NCBI GenBank assembly: GCA_004764695.1
Contig: SMSO01000033.1
Location: 2,619,001 to 2,683,000 of the forward strand
Origin: Schizochytrium sp. TIO01
Taxonomy: Eukaryota; Sar; Bigyra; Thraustochytrida; Thraustochytriidae
Direction of reading: 5' to 3'
Length of the DNA: 64,000 nt
Shown here: positions 31,934-41,408 of the stretch, piece after piece
Numbering within the stretch: position 1 is the stretch's first letter
Layout: each line of letters opens with the position of its first letter
The notes under the pieces: model-generated
Database searches by the model: none
The model's input: the letters and a program-made list of their open reading frames with translations, nothing else
What the model was told of the DNA's origin: nothing
Position numbers and translations under genes: made by a program

Positions 31934-34699
31934 ATGCTTGCGTCGCAGATCTCGGGCGCTTCGGCGCCAGCGCTGCCCCGGCGTATTGCGTTCGTGCCAG
32001 GCCGTGCCCGCGCTTCCCGTCAAAATCTTGGCATCAGCGAGGACGATGCAGACGGCACTGTTGGTGCTGCAACAGATGCCTCAGATCTCGCAGATGGATC
32101 TACGACAACCTTGGCGCGCCATGGAGAGCCACCGGGGTTCGCAGGCCTCCGCAAGGCAGGCTACGAAGTCTACTTTGTGCGTTCAGGTGACGAGGGAGCA
32201 GATTTAAAAAGCAATCGCACTGAAAAGGGCGAGCTGGCAAATGGCGAAAAGAAGGATTCACACGGCAATCACCAAAACGGGGCACTGCTTACTAATTCTG
32301 GGAGCGCACAAGCAAGCGATGAAGGCGGTGAAAACCTCGAGAGCGAAGCTGATGCTCGCGCACGCAAAGAATTTGAGCGGTGGCAAGAAGCTGCTGTGAA
32401 GGATGGCCCAGCATTGTTTCCGGAGGCGGAGCAGGGCTGGGAGAAGTTGCTCGAGTGGAAACAGGTATCCTCGGTTGGACCTGGATTCCATAATTTGGGC
32501 AACACGTGTTTTCTGAACTCGGTACTACAATGCTTAACGTACTTGCCAGGGCTGGCGCAACTTGCTACAGAGGACGCAGATGATAGAATTAGCTTACTCA
32601 AGATCGGAAAACAGGCAAAACTAGGAGCTCAGCAACTGGGAAGATTGGACCGATACTGTGCACTCACGGTACTTACGCAGCACATGCGTGCTATGCACAT
32701 GCTCACCCAGCAACAGAGTGCTCTAAAGAAACCCAAGAAACGCCAAGCAGCAGCCTCACCAGACTTCTTTGTAAGAAACCTTCGTAAGCTTAGCAAGCAC
32801 ATGCGCGTGGGCCGACAGCAAGATGCGCACGAGTTCCTCAGAGTACTGCTGTCCAATATGCAGGAAAGCTGTGCACTTGCAGCCGGCATGAAGGAGCAAA
32901 GTATGGATCGCAGGCTGGAAACCTCTGCTGTAATGCGTCTTTTTGGAGGTGTTCTCGAGTCGAGACTTACCTGTGGCAGGCAATCCTGTGGCGCGGACAC
33001 TCTGACTTTTGAGCCTTACATGGATCTCTCGTTGGATGTAGTTCACCCACGCATCAAAACAGTCGAGGATGCGTTGCGAAGGTACATGGCGAATGAGCGT
33101 CTTGATCAGGAAAACCAATGGACATGCCCGGTGTGTCATAAGCCATCAACAGCGACAAAACGGCTTGGCCTTCGCAAAACGCCCAATCAGCTCGTCTTGC
33201 AATTTAAGCGATTTGGATTTGGTGCCCGTGGGCGAAAGGTCCGCAAGCCTGTTGCTTTTGAGCGTGAGCTTAATATGGAAAAATTTGTTCTTGGAGCAAA
33301 CCCGGAAACGAGCCACGAAAACTTCGCACTGTGCGGCGTCGTTGTGCATGTTGGTCACAGTGTGACAAGTGGTCACTACATCTCTTTCATTCGTGCATCA
33401 AATGGACTGTGGTACCAAATGGATGACGATGTAGTACGCCAAGTGAGTTTTGCCACTGTGCAGAGCCAACCAGCATACCTGTTATTTTATTCCCGACAAA
33501 TTTCGAAATCTTCTAACAAGCAGGACCACAGCTCAAACGGAGCTGCTGCTATAGCTGGCACTGCCATCGCCGCAACTGCTAACGGGTCGACCACATCTGC
33601 CATGGACATGGAGGATGATGACATGGGCACTGTAGTACAACGCAAGGATGTTTCAGCACAAGAGGAAGGCGGAGGACTCGCATCTTTCGCGGCAGCTTTT
33701 GCATCCGCACATCAATCTGACACAGCAGTACCTTCGAGTAACGAGGAAACAATTCGTTCTGATTTGTTTGGTTCCTTCCTGACCTCTAACGAGGGTGAGA
33801 TGAAGCAAGATGCCACTGATTCCTTCGCAACAACGACTGAGTTGAATGAAACAGACGAAGCCCGCTCCTCGAAGTCGTCGCTTCCCGGTTTCTTGTCACA
33901 TTGTTACCTTAAAATCCCTATGCGTACAAACCGTGCCGCTCGTCAAGAGTTTCTGAACAAGCACTTGGCTACCTCTGTTGAACAAGGTAAACTTCGCCTT
34001 CAGCGATCTGAAAGCAAGGAAGCAGAACCTCAACCCGAAGCCGAAGATGACCAACAAAAGAGCGGCATCAGTAGTAGTAGCGACAACGAGGAGGACGGAG
34101 ACGAGCAGGAGGGTGTGAGTTCTATTCCCGTCCTCTCTTCTTCTAACTCATCAACAAACACCTCAGTAGTAGAGGAAAAGAGCGACACACAGGTAGCCTC
34201 TACCATCAACACTCCAGGAGGCGAGAACAAGACCAGTTTGCCTAACCACATGGACGAGGTTAAACCACGTAAAACCCCTTCAACACAGGCAGTACGGCGC
34301 CGGTCCGCTGCTGCAGGCGATGAAGTTGTTGTTTTAGAGCGCTTTGGTTTACATTCTCAGCGTAGTAAGACAAAGGGAAGTAAGGATGCCTGGGCGGCGA
34401 AGGTAAATGTCAAATCCAAGGAGCTTCGCAAATCTATGTCACAGAAGCGTAAGGTATCATCATACTCAGACTGGGATGCTGCATTAGACCGTGGTCGTCA
34501 AAAGAAGGTTAAAATGGCAGAGTCCATGTCACCTGCGGGCCATAAGAAGCCCAAAGGCAACGCCTTTCAAAAGGTCCAGACCGCCAAACAGAGGGAAAAG
34601 AATAAGAACCGCAAGGCTGCTTTCGGCAGTAGTAGCAGCAGCGTTAGCAAGAGCAACAACCGAAACAACTCAAAGCCAGGCTTTTCCAAGAAAAAGTAA
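31934..34699 (+). CDS. ubiquitin-specific protease, USP36/42-like
   Basis: Cysteine deubiquitinase of peptidase family C19. I start at the ATG at 31934 (921 residues). The catalytic domain spans ~182-525: Cys box FHNLGNTCFLNSVLQCL (Cys192), the QQDAHEFL block, a zinc-binding pair of CxxxxC/CxxC (Cys347, Cys352, Cys398, Cys401), His box SGHYISFIRA (His481) and the acidic residue of WYQMDDDVV. All catalytic residues are present, so it should be active. The ~395-residue C-terminal tail is acidic/Ser-rich and then very basic (KKVKM.., KQREKNKNRK, SKKK end), like the nucleolar-targeting tail of USP36/Ubp10-type enzymes; the short segment SHCYLKIPMRTNR may be a conserved docking motif. Nucleolar location and substrates are inferred. 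It converges on the next gene with a 131 bp gap. Confidence 0.92.
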   Translation: MLASQISGASAPALPRRIAFVPGRARASRQNLGISEDDADGTVGAATDASDLADGSTTTLARHGEPPGFAGLRKAGYEVYFVRSGDEGADLKSNRTEKGELANGEKKDSHGNHQNGALLTNSGSAQASDEGGENLESEADARARKEFERWQEAAVKDGPALFPEAEQGWEKLLEWKQVSSVGPGFHNLGNTCFLNSVLQCLTYLPGLAQLATEDADDRISLLKIGKQAKLGAQQLGRLDRYCALTVLTQHMRAMHMLTQQQSALKKPKKRQAAASPDFFVRNLRKLSKHMRVGRQQDAHEFLRVLLSNMQESCALAAGMKEQSMDRRLETSAVMRLFGGVLESRLTCGRQSCGADTLTFEPYMDLSLDVVHPRIKTVEDALRRYMANERLDQENQWTCPVCHKPSTATKRLGLRKTPNQLVLQFKRFGFGARGRKVRKPVAFERELNMEKFVLGANPETSHENFALCGVVVHVGHSVTSGHYISFIRASNGLWYQMDDDVVRQVSFATVQSQPAYLLFYSRQISKSSNKQDHSSNGAAAIAGTAIAATANGSTTSAMDMEDDDMGTVVQRKDVSAQEEGGGLASFAAAFASAHQSDTAVPSSNEETIRSDLFGSFLTSNEGEMKQDATDSFATTTELNETDEARSSKSSLPGFLSHCYLKIPMRTNRAARQEFLNKHLATSVEQGKLRLQRSESKEAEPQPEAEDDQQKSGISSSSDNEEDGDEQEGVSSIPVLSSSNSSTNTSVVEEKSDTQVASTINTPGGENKTSLPNHMDEVKPRKTPSTQAVRRRSAAAGDEVVVLERFGLHSQRSKTKGSKDAWAAKVNVKSKELRKSMSQKRKVSSYSDWDAALDRGRQKKVKMAESMSPAGHKKPKGNAFQKVQTAKQREKNKNRKAAFGSSSSSVSKSNNRNNSKPGFSKKK

Positions 34700-34830
34700 T
34701 CATATTGTTTTAGAAGCATTTTACACTCTCATATTAATCATACCACCCAGTTTTATTCTCGCTCTATTTTAGGGGAACATAAAATAACCAAATTGACTCC
34801 CAAAAGTTTAGCAGACTATTGGCATTGAAA

Positions 34831-36486
34831 TCAGTGCGCTTGACTATTATCTACCTCTAGCTCATCTAAGACGTCCTGCTCCAGAGAGTCCTCAAAATCG
34901 ACCGTAGCATTGTGTTTTACCAAAGGTCTCTTCCACTCTGGTCGCCTACGTTTCTTCATTTGATTAATTTCTTGCTTTGAAAGTTTATGTATGATCGCTT
35001 CAGGATCAATTTGGTTCGGCAATTTCCAGGTGGAATCGCCCATTGTTACATCATAGAAAAAGGTTGCATCTGCTCTTTCGTCAAACTCTTCAATATATAC
35101 GGGTACAGTAGGGAGAAGTTTGTTGTGCAATGGTAAGCCACTTGCTTTTTCTAGAACCCCAAATGCGTAGTGGTACCCGCCCCGTTCAGCGAGAATAGTT
35201 TTGACGATGCTCTCACAGGAATAGCAAACCCCACTTCTTTGCAAGGGGATGAGTGTCACGCAGCCCGGACACTCGCTTTCAAAGTTGTCAAAAAAGGGAA
35301 TGCTCGTCTCATTTCGGCGTGTCGAGCGTCCAATTTTTGAAGATTTCTGTGATTTGCGATCTGGAACAAAAACTGATGCGGATGTAGTCTGCTTAGCTAA
35401 CGGCGTTTGATTTAAATATGGATGATCATCTTCCGCAGAGACGCGAAGGACATCCTCTTCATGTAGGACGTCTAGAATCAAGCGACGAGCAGAGGTGGTC
35501 CAGGCATCGTGCAAAGTTGATGGTGCATTTGAAGCATCCTGTGGAGGCATGCGACCAAATATGTGCTTATGAATTGCTTTCTGAATAAGCAACAGAGGCG
35601 CAAGAAAAATTGGATAGTATAGCAAGAAATCTGCAATGTCCTCTGGACTGTAGGATTTGATTCGGTCGTGCATCCAAGTACGTAATAAAGTCAAAGTGAC
35701 TCCATCTGAACATCCCGAATGCAACTGATCAAGTAGATCATCAATATAGCCTGGACGAAAGAGGGTCGAAACAGCAAAACGGGCAATTTCTTCATTCGGC
35801 ATTATGGCGAACTGGATCGACCTGCGTGCAAATTTGACAAAACTTATACAATAATCTCTTTGATCAATGACCTCCCTTGCTTTTTGAACAACATCGATGG
35901 CTCGCTCACGAGCATCATTCAAAGCTTGAGTGTAGCGCATGTCTTCACGAACAACAACAACCGCACCTGGATCAGATGTGGCATTTACATATAGCACACC
36001 TTGACGTACTTCTTCCACGACCCCAAAATGTTCAATTACAATTTGATCCCCCTTGCGAAGGTTGCGTAAAGCTTCAAGGCGCTCTCCTTCGCCAGGAAAG
36101 CCCGCAAAGACCATGAAAGGTTCAGTTGGCCATGTCTTGGCAGCAACGAGGATACCTTCAATTTCTCTTGATGAACGCTTTGCAGTCTTCGATGAGCGGG
36201 CAGTAAACTCAATCTCAATAACTTCGACTATTTCAGACGTAGAGAATAGCCGCAAAGCGAGTGAATCGATCGATAGCATGTCTAAACCGCATTTCCCCTT
36301 TAAAAATTTAAGAACATTAGTCCCACCACGATTCCATCCTGAAAAAATGCATAATTGTAGGTATAACTTGCGGAGTCGCTTTGGAGAGAGTTGGCATACC
36401 TCTGCTTCACGACATAAGATTTGCCAGAGCTTAACAGGAAAGATGCTGAGGGGCCTGTAAATAGTTAGAACCTTAAGCAGATCCAT
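34831..36486 (-). CDS. unknown protein with zinc-ribbon-like and partial WW-like motifs
   Basis: 551 residues, single exon, ATG at 36486; not recognised as a whole. The N-terminal ~300 residues appear mixed alpha/beta without clear motifs and include a hydrophobic but not convincingly TM stretch (FLLYYPIFLAPLLLIQ, ~287-302). Cys406-x2-Cys409-x11-Cys421-x2-Cys424 (CPGC..CYSC) is a likely zinc ribbon. Residues ~476-490 (FFYDVTMGDSTWKLP) resemble the second half of a WW domain; the first Trp is missing. A basic patch (MKKRRRPEWKRP, ~516-527) could be a nuclear localisation signal, and the C-terminus is acidic. The motif set suggests a nuclear protein, but no function is claimed. Its start is divergent from the two-TM gene by 470 bp. 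Confidence 0.72.
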   Translation of the reverse strand: MDLLKVLTIYRPLSIFPVKLWQILCREAEVCQLSPKRLRKLYLQLCIFSGWNRGGTNVLKFLKGKCGLDMLSIDSLALRLFSTSEIVEVIEIEFTARSSKTAKRSSREIEGILVAAKTWPTEPFMVFAGFPGEGERLEALRNLRKGDQIVIEHFGVVEEVRQGVLYVNATSDPGAVVVVREDMRYTQALNDARERAIDVVQKAREVIDQRDYCISFVKFARRSIQFAIMPNEEIARFAVSTLFRPGYIDDLLDQLHSGCSDGVTLTLLRTWMHDRIKSYSPEDIADFLLYYPIFLAPLLLIQKAIHKHIFGRMPPQDASNAPSTLHDAWTTSARRLILDVLHEEDVLRVSAEDDHPYLNQTPLAKQTTSASVFVPDRKSQKSSKIGRSTRRNETSIPFFDNFESECPGCVTLIPLQRSGVCYSCESIVKTILAERGGYHYAFGVLEKASGLPLHNKLLPTVPVYIEEFDERADATFFYDVTMGDSTWKLPNQIDPEAIIHKLSKQEINQMKKRRRPEWKRPLVKHNATVDFEDSLEQDVLDELEVDNSQAH

Positions 36487-36956
36487 CGATTCTACTGTCG
36501 ATATTGAAGATACCTATAGGGCTTCATAAGAAGGAGTTACAACACAGCACGACAAAACCTCCGTTGCCTCCAAACTTTGCGTGTATAAGTTCATACGCTT
36601 TGTTCGTGACAAGGGATGCCATTGCTTTCCTGAGACAAATCTTGCTTTTACTGGAGCACGGTCATCCAAGCTTCTTTTCATTCTCGGGGACATAGGTGTG
36701 TACCAATGCCCTTTTCTGTTTAGTTTTTATAGTTTCCTCATTCTTCTTTTTTCTGCAACGGCCATATTTTGATCGTGTTTTACTTATCTAAATCTATACG
36801 GAGGGTGAAACTTTATTGTGGATTACTAGATGTCAACTCTGTATCACTCGGTGTTAATGATGAAGTAATGGATAGTTGATTAGTCTGTGTCTGAGAGAAG
36901 GAAGTCAGGAACTCGCATGATACAACGTTGGAGCAGTAAACCCAAGCAAAGAAATC
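36487..36956. other. divergent intergenic region
   Basis: 470 bp between two divergent start codons, so it probably contains both promoters. No gene seen. Confidence 0.5.
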
Positions 36957-38033
36957 ATGCTACCTTCGTTGGTACGGTTTGAGGTACAAAGGCCTGTAGC
37001 AGTACACGAAGACCTTTGTCCATCGTGGCGAGTGATACGACGAAGATTCACCATAACTTTGTCCTTAATTTTAGTAGGGACTGGGCTGCTGTTGGTGCTT
37101 CTCAATCGGCAAGGCAGCCATGGCGTAAATTCTGCGGAAGGATCTGTGCTTGACCAAGCAATTGCTGCTTGGAAGCCCGGATCACACGAGTACGACTGGT
37201 TCGTTGGTTTAACACCAGGGATCGAACTAGTATGGCATGCTCCTATTCGCTTGGGTGATAGTAATTCAACCAACAGCGAGGCTAACCTTGTTACTCAACT
37301 AAGTTTGCGTCTGCCTCAGATAGAAAGCACAGATAATGTTGAATTTTCGTCAACGCTTGAGCACGCATCCCCTTCTGCAACATTTTCCAAGACTGCTTCC
37401 GTAGAGTTACGTCTAATTGATCAAGGGGGATCAAAGGTCAAAGTAGGTGATTTGCCATTGTTTCAGTATGGCAACTATGTCAGGGAAAAGGATCAAAAGA
37501 CTGCCCGTATGTTAGATACGGAGACTTGCCAAGAGACTTATCATGGTATAAGTGTGAATGGCTTGTGTTTTGTCTTCTCTAAGCTAGCATCATTGTGCTT
37601 TCAAGTTGAACCGGACGAACAAGGCCAACCTCGTCTGACGGTGGATAAAGGATATTATAGCTGTGAGTGGGACGACAACGGCCGTACCTCTGTTGGAACT
37701 TTTGAGGATCTCCCTGTATTGCCTAACGCCACTCGAGCGAGTCCTTTATCAGGCCCAGAGTCATTTGCTACCTTATCTGTAACCATGCGATCATCGGCTG
37801 ATCCAAGAATTGTGGAACAAGATTTATATCGTGAGCAACTTGCATCTGGAACAAGCACTAGTGAGGCATACGCTGAAAAGAGTGCACTTCGTGCTGTGGG
37901 TTTTGCAATCCTCTCACTAGGCATCATCATTGGTTTACATCCCCTTCTCTTGTATGCATTTTTTGGTTACCACGCCTTCCAGGAACGAGACGAACATAGG
38001 GGTGTCCGTTTTTCTCGGTTAGATTCTATTTAG
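36957..38033 (+). CDS. unknown protein with two membrane helices and a large lumenal/extracellular loop
   Basis: 358 residues from the ATG at 36957. A short basic N-terminus (WRVIRRRF) precedes a first TM helix at ~34-53 (ITLSLILVGTGLLLVLL). A ~260-residue hydrophilic domain follows with four cysteines near 200-240 (ETCQETY, NGLCFVF, SLCFQVE, YYSCEWD) and possible N-glycosylation sites (NST, NAT). A second TM helix lies at ~307-330 (AILSLGIIIGLHPLLLYAFF), with a short charged cytoplasmic tail. The N-in/C-in topology with paired cysteines recalls CDC50- or TMEM231-like two-TM proteins, but I see no diagnostic motif for either. Not recognised. Confidence 0.72.
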   Translation: MLPSLVRFEVQRPVAVHEDLCPSWRVIRRRFTITLSLILVGTGLLLVLLNRQGSHGVNSAEGSVLDQAIAAWKPGSHEYDWFVGLTPGIELVWHAPIRLGDSNSTNSEANLVTQLSLRLPQIESTDNVEFSSTLEHASPSATFSKTASVELRLIDQGGSKVKVGDLPLFQYGNYVREKDQKTARMLDTETCQETYHGISVNGLCFVFSKLASLCFQVEPDEQGQPRLTVDKGYYSCEWDDNGRTSVGTFEDLPVLPNATRASPLSGPESFATLSVTMRSSADPRIVEQDLYREQLASGTSTSEAYAEKSALRAVGFAILSLGIIIGLHPLLLYAFFGYHAFQERDEHRGVRFSRLDSI

Positions 38034-38912
38034 AAAGTTCCATCGACTGTTCCATAGGTATCATCTGTAGTGGCGAGGCCATGCAACTCCCGTTCTCTTC
38101 TTTTGCAGTTCACATTTGCGTGTTGAAATCAATTGCTAGGACAGGAATCAGATTTTGATGCAGAACTTACACAATGTACAAACTGAGTTTCGCTTCTAGT
38201 TCCATGCAGTTTATCTCCATATCTGCTCTCACATGACATGAAAATTAGACTTTGTCCAATGAGTGCATCCATATCAACTTAGCATTTGAAAATATACATT
38301 TTCTCTATTTTGTTTTTATATTTTTTTTTTCCAGAGATTCCCTTTTTTCTTGGTTCATCTGAAAGTTTGTTGCCCTGTGGAAGCGATCTGCTTTGCATTT
38401 TCTTCTTTCCAAGGTTTTGATATACATTTCTGTTTTATTTTATTTTGTAATTTTACTCTAATACTCTTTTTGGCATTCGCCAAATGTCTGTTAGCGACCA
38501 ACTCATATCACTATCCAGGAAGGAGCAAAGGCATTCAAAAGAGGCTTGGAATCTCGTCAATACCAGAATTTTTAAAACACACAGTACACACAAAAGAAGA
38601 AACTGATTAATTACTGACTGAAGGGAAAGTATGTATCATCTTCATCAAGAAGAATGTTGCGCATTCTATGATGAATCGCACATTTGAGGAGGAACTATGG
38701 ATTGATAAAGGATGTTGCTGTCGTTGCGAAGAGTTTGTCAGAGAAGGTTATACGTGATAGGATTGGTCTGTATAACAGCAAAATGATGTCTTGACCTAAC
38801 TTAGGAGTTCACCAAAGAAGAAGAAATCATACTCTTGTGAAAGGAAACTTCTCAGAGGAGCAGACACGTGTTGAGATAGTATTACTGTGAGTGTTGTAAT
38901 TGAGATTTCGAT
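38034..38912. other. intergenic region between convergent genes
   Basis: 880 bp of AT-rich DNA holding two 3' ends. An 86-codon plus-strand frame at 38350-38610 has no support. Confidence 0.5.
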
Positions 38913-39668
38913 CTAGAAACGGCCCTTGACAATCTTCTTTGATGTCTCAATCATATCCAAAAGCTCATCCTTCTGCATAGATTGGGTAGGCAGATCCAGA
39001 AGACCAGCAGAGACGTTGACATCGTTCTTCACCTCCCATTCAATTTGACGGAGCTCCTCAATGGTTCGCGCCTGGAGCTTCTCCGCGAGGGTCACGCGAG
39101 GGTCCTGCTGAAGCATAAGAGGTTGCACGCCGGGCACCCCAATGTGAGAACCAAGGCGTCGAAGGTTATCAGCGCCTTGCTCAAGGGTGTGCTTGCTAAA
39201 CAGGTCTGTAGGCACGCCACCGAGGGCCAAGCTTGTGGCGCCACCATAAAGCATAGGAGAGAGAAAAGCAAGCTTCATAGAGTTCGTCAAACCGTAGGCA
39301 AATCCTGAGGCAAAACCACTTCCAGCAGGCATGTTAAACTTGAGGAGTTCCGTAGTGTTGTCAAGCATGATCTTGAAGTCCTCGGAGGTGATCTTACCAT
39401 CGTCATTCATGTCAAGCACGCCGTAGTAGTCGCGTTCGACCTTGCGCCAGTTGACATCAATGTAGCCCATGTATGCCAGACTCTGCACAAAGCAGAAGCC
39501 GCTGCCAAGAACTACCGCCGCAATCTTTCCTCCCTGGCGGAGAGCAAATCCAGACGTCAGACCGGCAAGAGTACCCACTCCAAGTTGAGTTCCAGCAGGA
39601 ACGAGCCTCGTGATCATGTCATCCTCAGCCACGGTGACATTATCATTGTGGTTACCAGGCACCGACAT
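38913..39668 (-). CDS. FUN14-domain protein with an embedded EF-hand
   Basis: 251 residues, ATG at 39668. FUN14 proteins (FUNDC1/2 in animals) are mitochondrial outer-membrane proteins, FUNDC1 being a mitophagy receptor. The family core is present: GTLAGLTSGFALRQGGKIAA, then a hydrophobic helix VVLGSGFCFVQSLAYMGYI and DVNWRKVE (residues ~30-78). A second glycine-rich hydrophobic segment follows at ~113-160 (GSGFASGFAYGLTNSMKLA, LYGGATSLALGG). Between them residues 86-97 form an EF-hand loop, DMNDDGKITSED, which supplies Ca2+-ligand positions 1, 3, 5 and an Asp at 12. The C-terminal ~60 residues are charged and helical. The LIR motif of FUNDC1 (YxxL near the N-terminus) is not seen, so a mitophagy role is uncertain. 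Ca2+ binding is a sequence-based inference. Confidence 0.85.
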   Translation of the reverse strand: MSVPGNHNDNVTVAEDDMITRLVPAGTQLGVGTLAGLTSGFALRQGGKIAAVVLGSGFCFVQSLAYMGYIDVNWRKVERDYYGVLDMNDDGKITSEDFKIMLDNTTELLKFNMPAGSGFASGFAYGLTNSMKLAFLSPMLYGGATSLALGGVPTDLFSKHTLEQGADNLRRLGSHIGVPGVQPLMLQQDPRVTLAEKLQARTIEELRQIEWEVKNDVNVSAGLLDLPTQSMQKDELLDMIETSKKIVKGRF

Positions 39669-40456
39669 TTTGCAAGATTATCGTAGACGACTTCGCTAGA
39701 AAAATAAAACTCAATCCAAACCTAGACGGTATGTGGCACCTTTTTCAGGCAAGACGAGCCTCCCAGCGCGGGCGTCGAAGTTCTCGAAGTCGTCGAAGAT
39801 CGACTTTGCCAGAAAGCAATGCCTAATTCAAGAGCCGATCGACTCAATGCGAGCACACGCGAAGCTTGGGCGTGCGAGCTGCCTGGGCCTTCGCCAGCAA
39901 GGATCCTGCCTGAAGGTTGTTCTTGATCGGTGTCTGCGTAACAAGACGCGACAAGGGTTCTGGAATTGCCAAAGCGAGCGCGTGGCACCAAGACCGAGGC
40001 CGAGATCGCGGACTCTCATCGACCAGCCTCGAATGATTTTTTTTTAACTGAGAAAGAAAGAGACCCACATACTCTCCACACACTGAAACAAACGCGCAAT
40101 TACTATACAGTATAGCGCCTATAACCCATATTGAAGCCCGATAGCCTACAGTAGACCCAAAACTTCGAAGTGCCCGCGACAGTGCTATGGTTGAGGCTAG
40201 CCACAGCCTACTGGCAACATTCCCCAGAAACTCTGGGGCTATTTATAATTATTTATTTATTCTCTGCTCAGCTTGTTTGGTGTTTTCTTTTCCAGTCGAA
40301 AGCTTCTGCGACCTTTGGTCGAAAATATGCCGAAGGACACAGTCCATTGCGATGTGGAGACCCACTAATTCATGGCCCACAACAGCTCAAACACCTCCGG
40401 AGCTGCCTCGTTTCCGTGTGACTTAAAGTCTGTCCAATTCGTTTTCTGTTCATTTC

Positions 40457-40484
40457 CTTTCTTTCTTTCTTTCTTTCTTTCTTT
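40457..40484. repeat. (CTTT)7 microsatellite
   Basis: Seven perfect CTTT units in a longer pyrimidine-rich stretch. Confidence 0.9.
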
Positions 40485-40799
40485 TCCTCACTCTTTCTCC
40501 TTTTCTTCCTCTCTATTCTTTTGCGAAACCCAATTTGGCAAAACATGGCAAAGAAAAACAAACAATCAAAGTAACCCGAAGAACTCGCGAAGATCTCGCA
40601 GTTCAAGGGGCCATCGGGCTTCACGAAAGAGCCGCACAGAGTCTCAGCGAACGGTCGTTGACGTCACCTGATGAGGCGCCTTTTCGCCAACCAGACGGGC
40701 CAAACACGAGTCGTTTCCGAGTCTTGGGCTGATAAATCTCTAGCTAGAGAACCCAGACAGACATACATCGGTTACAATCGTACTTAGTGAGTCAGACAG

Positions 40800-40862
40800 A
40801 TAACTAACTAACTAACTAATTAGTGGTTTTAACTAACTAACTATATAACTATATAACTAACT
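40800..40862. repeat. TAAC/ACTA and ATATAACT simple repeat
   Basis: Imperfect tandem TAAC units interrupted by TTAGTGGTTTT, then two ATATAACT copies. Confidence 0.8.
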
Positions 40863-41408
40863 GCTGCGGCTGATCCTGAAGACTCGACTGCCAAACCAAA
40901 GCAACGAAGCTCTCTTCAAGGGCCACGAAAGGAGAGCCCCTCGCATAAATGTGCAACTTCCTCTGAGACAGCTCAGCTTATATCACAGCTTATATCACAT
41001 TATCTATGCAGCGATAGTTTCGCAAAATCGGTCACGTTCTGCGCCTCTCGCATAACCTAAGGGCCCCTGAATCACCCCGGATCCGTGGCCCAAGAGAAAC
41101 CCGTGACTAAAACAAGGAACCACCTTCGCGGACTGCTTAGTGATGCAGTCCTTAAGTAAGGAATACCAGCTCGAAAGAACCCCAGGGGAACAGAAGGGGA
41201 ACATTACGAACGCCCCAAATAACATGAAGGGCAGCACGAATGCAGCAAATGAAATGGGCGTGTCGAATGCAACATTTGAAATGGGCCGAAGAGGGCTTGA
41301 AGTTGGAGCTAACTTGGTTGAGGTAGAATTGCAACCAGTGAACGCTGCGTTCCCCGGTCCCTGGAGGTCGGGCAGGGCCAAGGAAGCCTCTGCAACGACG
41401 CTGTAAAC

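Larger units (their letters stand above)
39669..41408. other. divergent intergenic region with simple repeats
   Basis: 1.7 kb between FUN14 (-) and the CDP-alcohol phosphatidyltransferase (+). 39730-40020 is GC-rich and next to the FUN14 start. A (CTTT)7 run and an ACTA-rich tract lie further along. No frame looks coding. Confidence 0.5.

Noticed and set aside
23427-40753. Shared 14-mer CTAGCTAGAGAACC at 23427 and 40740 suggesting a dispersed element
   Set aside because: Flanking sequence is unrelated, and several 14-bp matches are expected by chance in a 64 kb window, so this is not evidence for a repeat or LTR.
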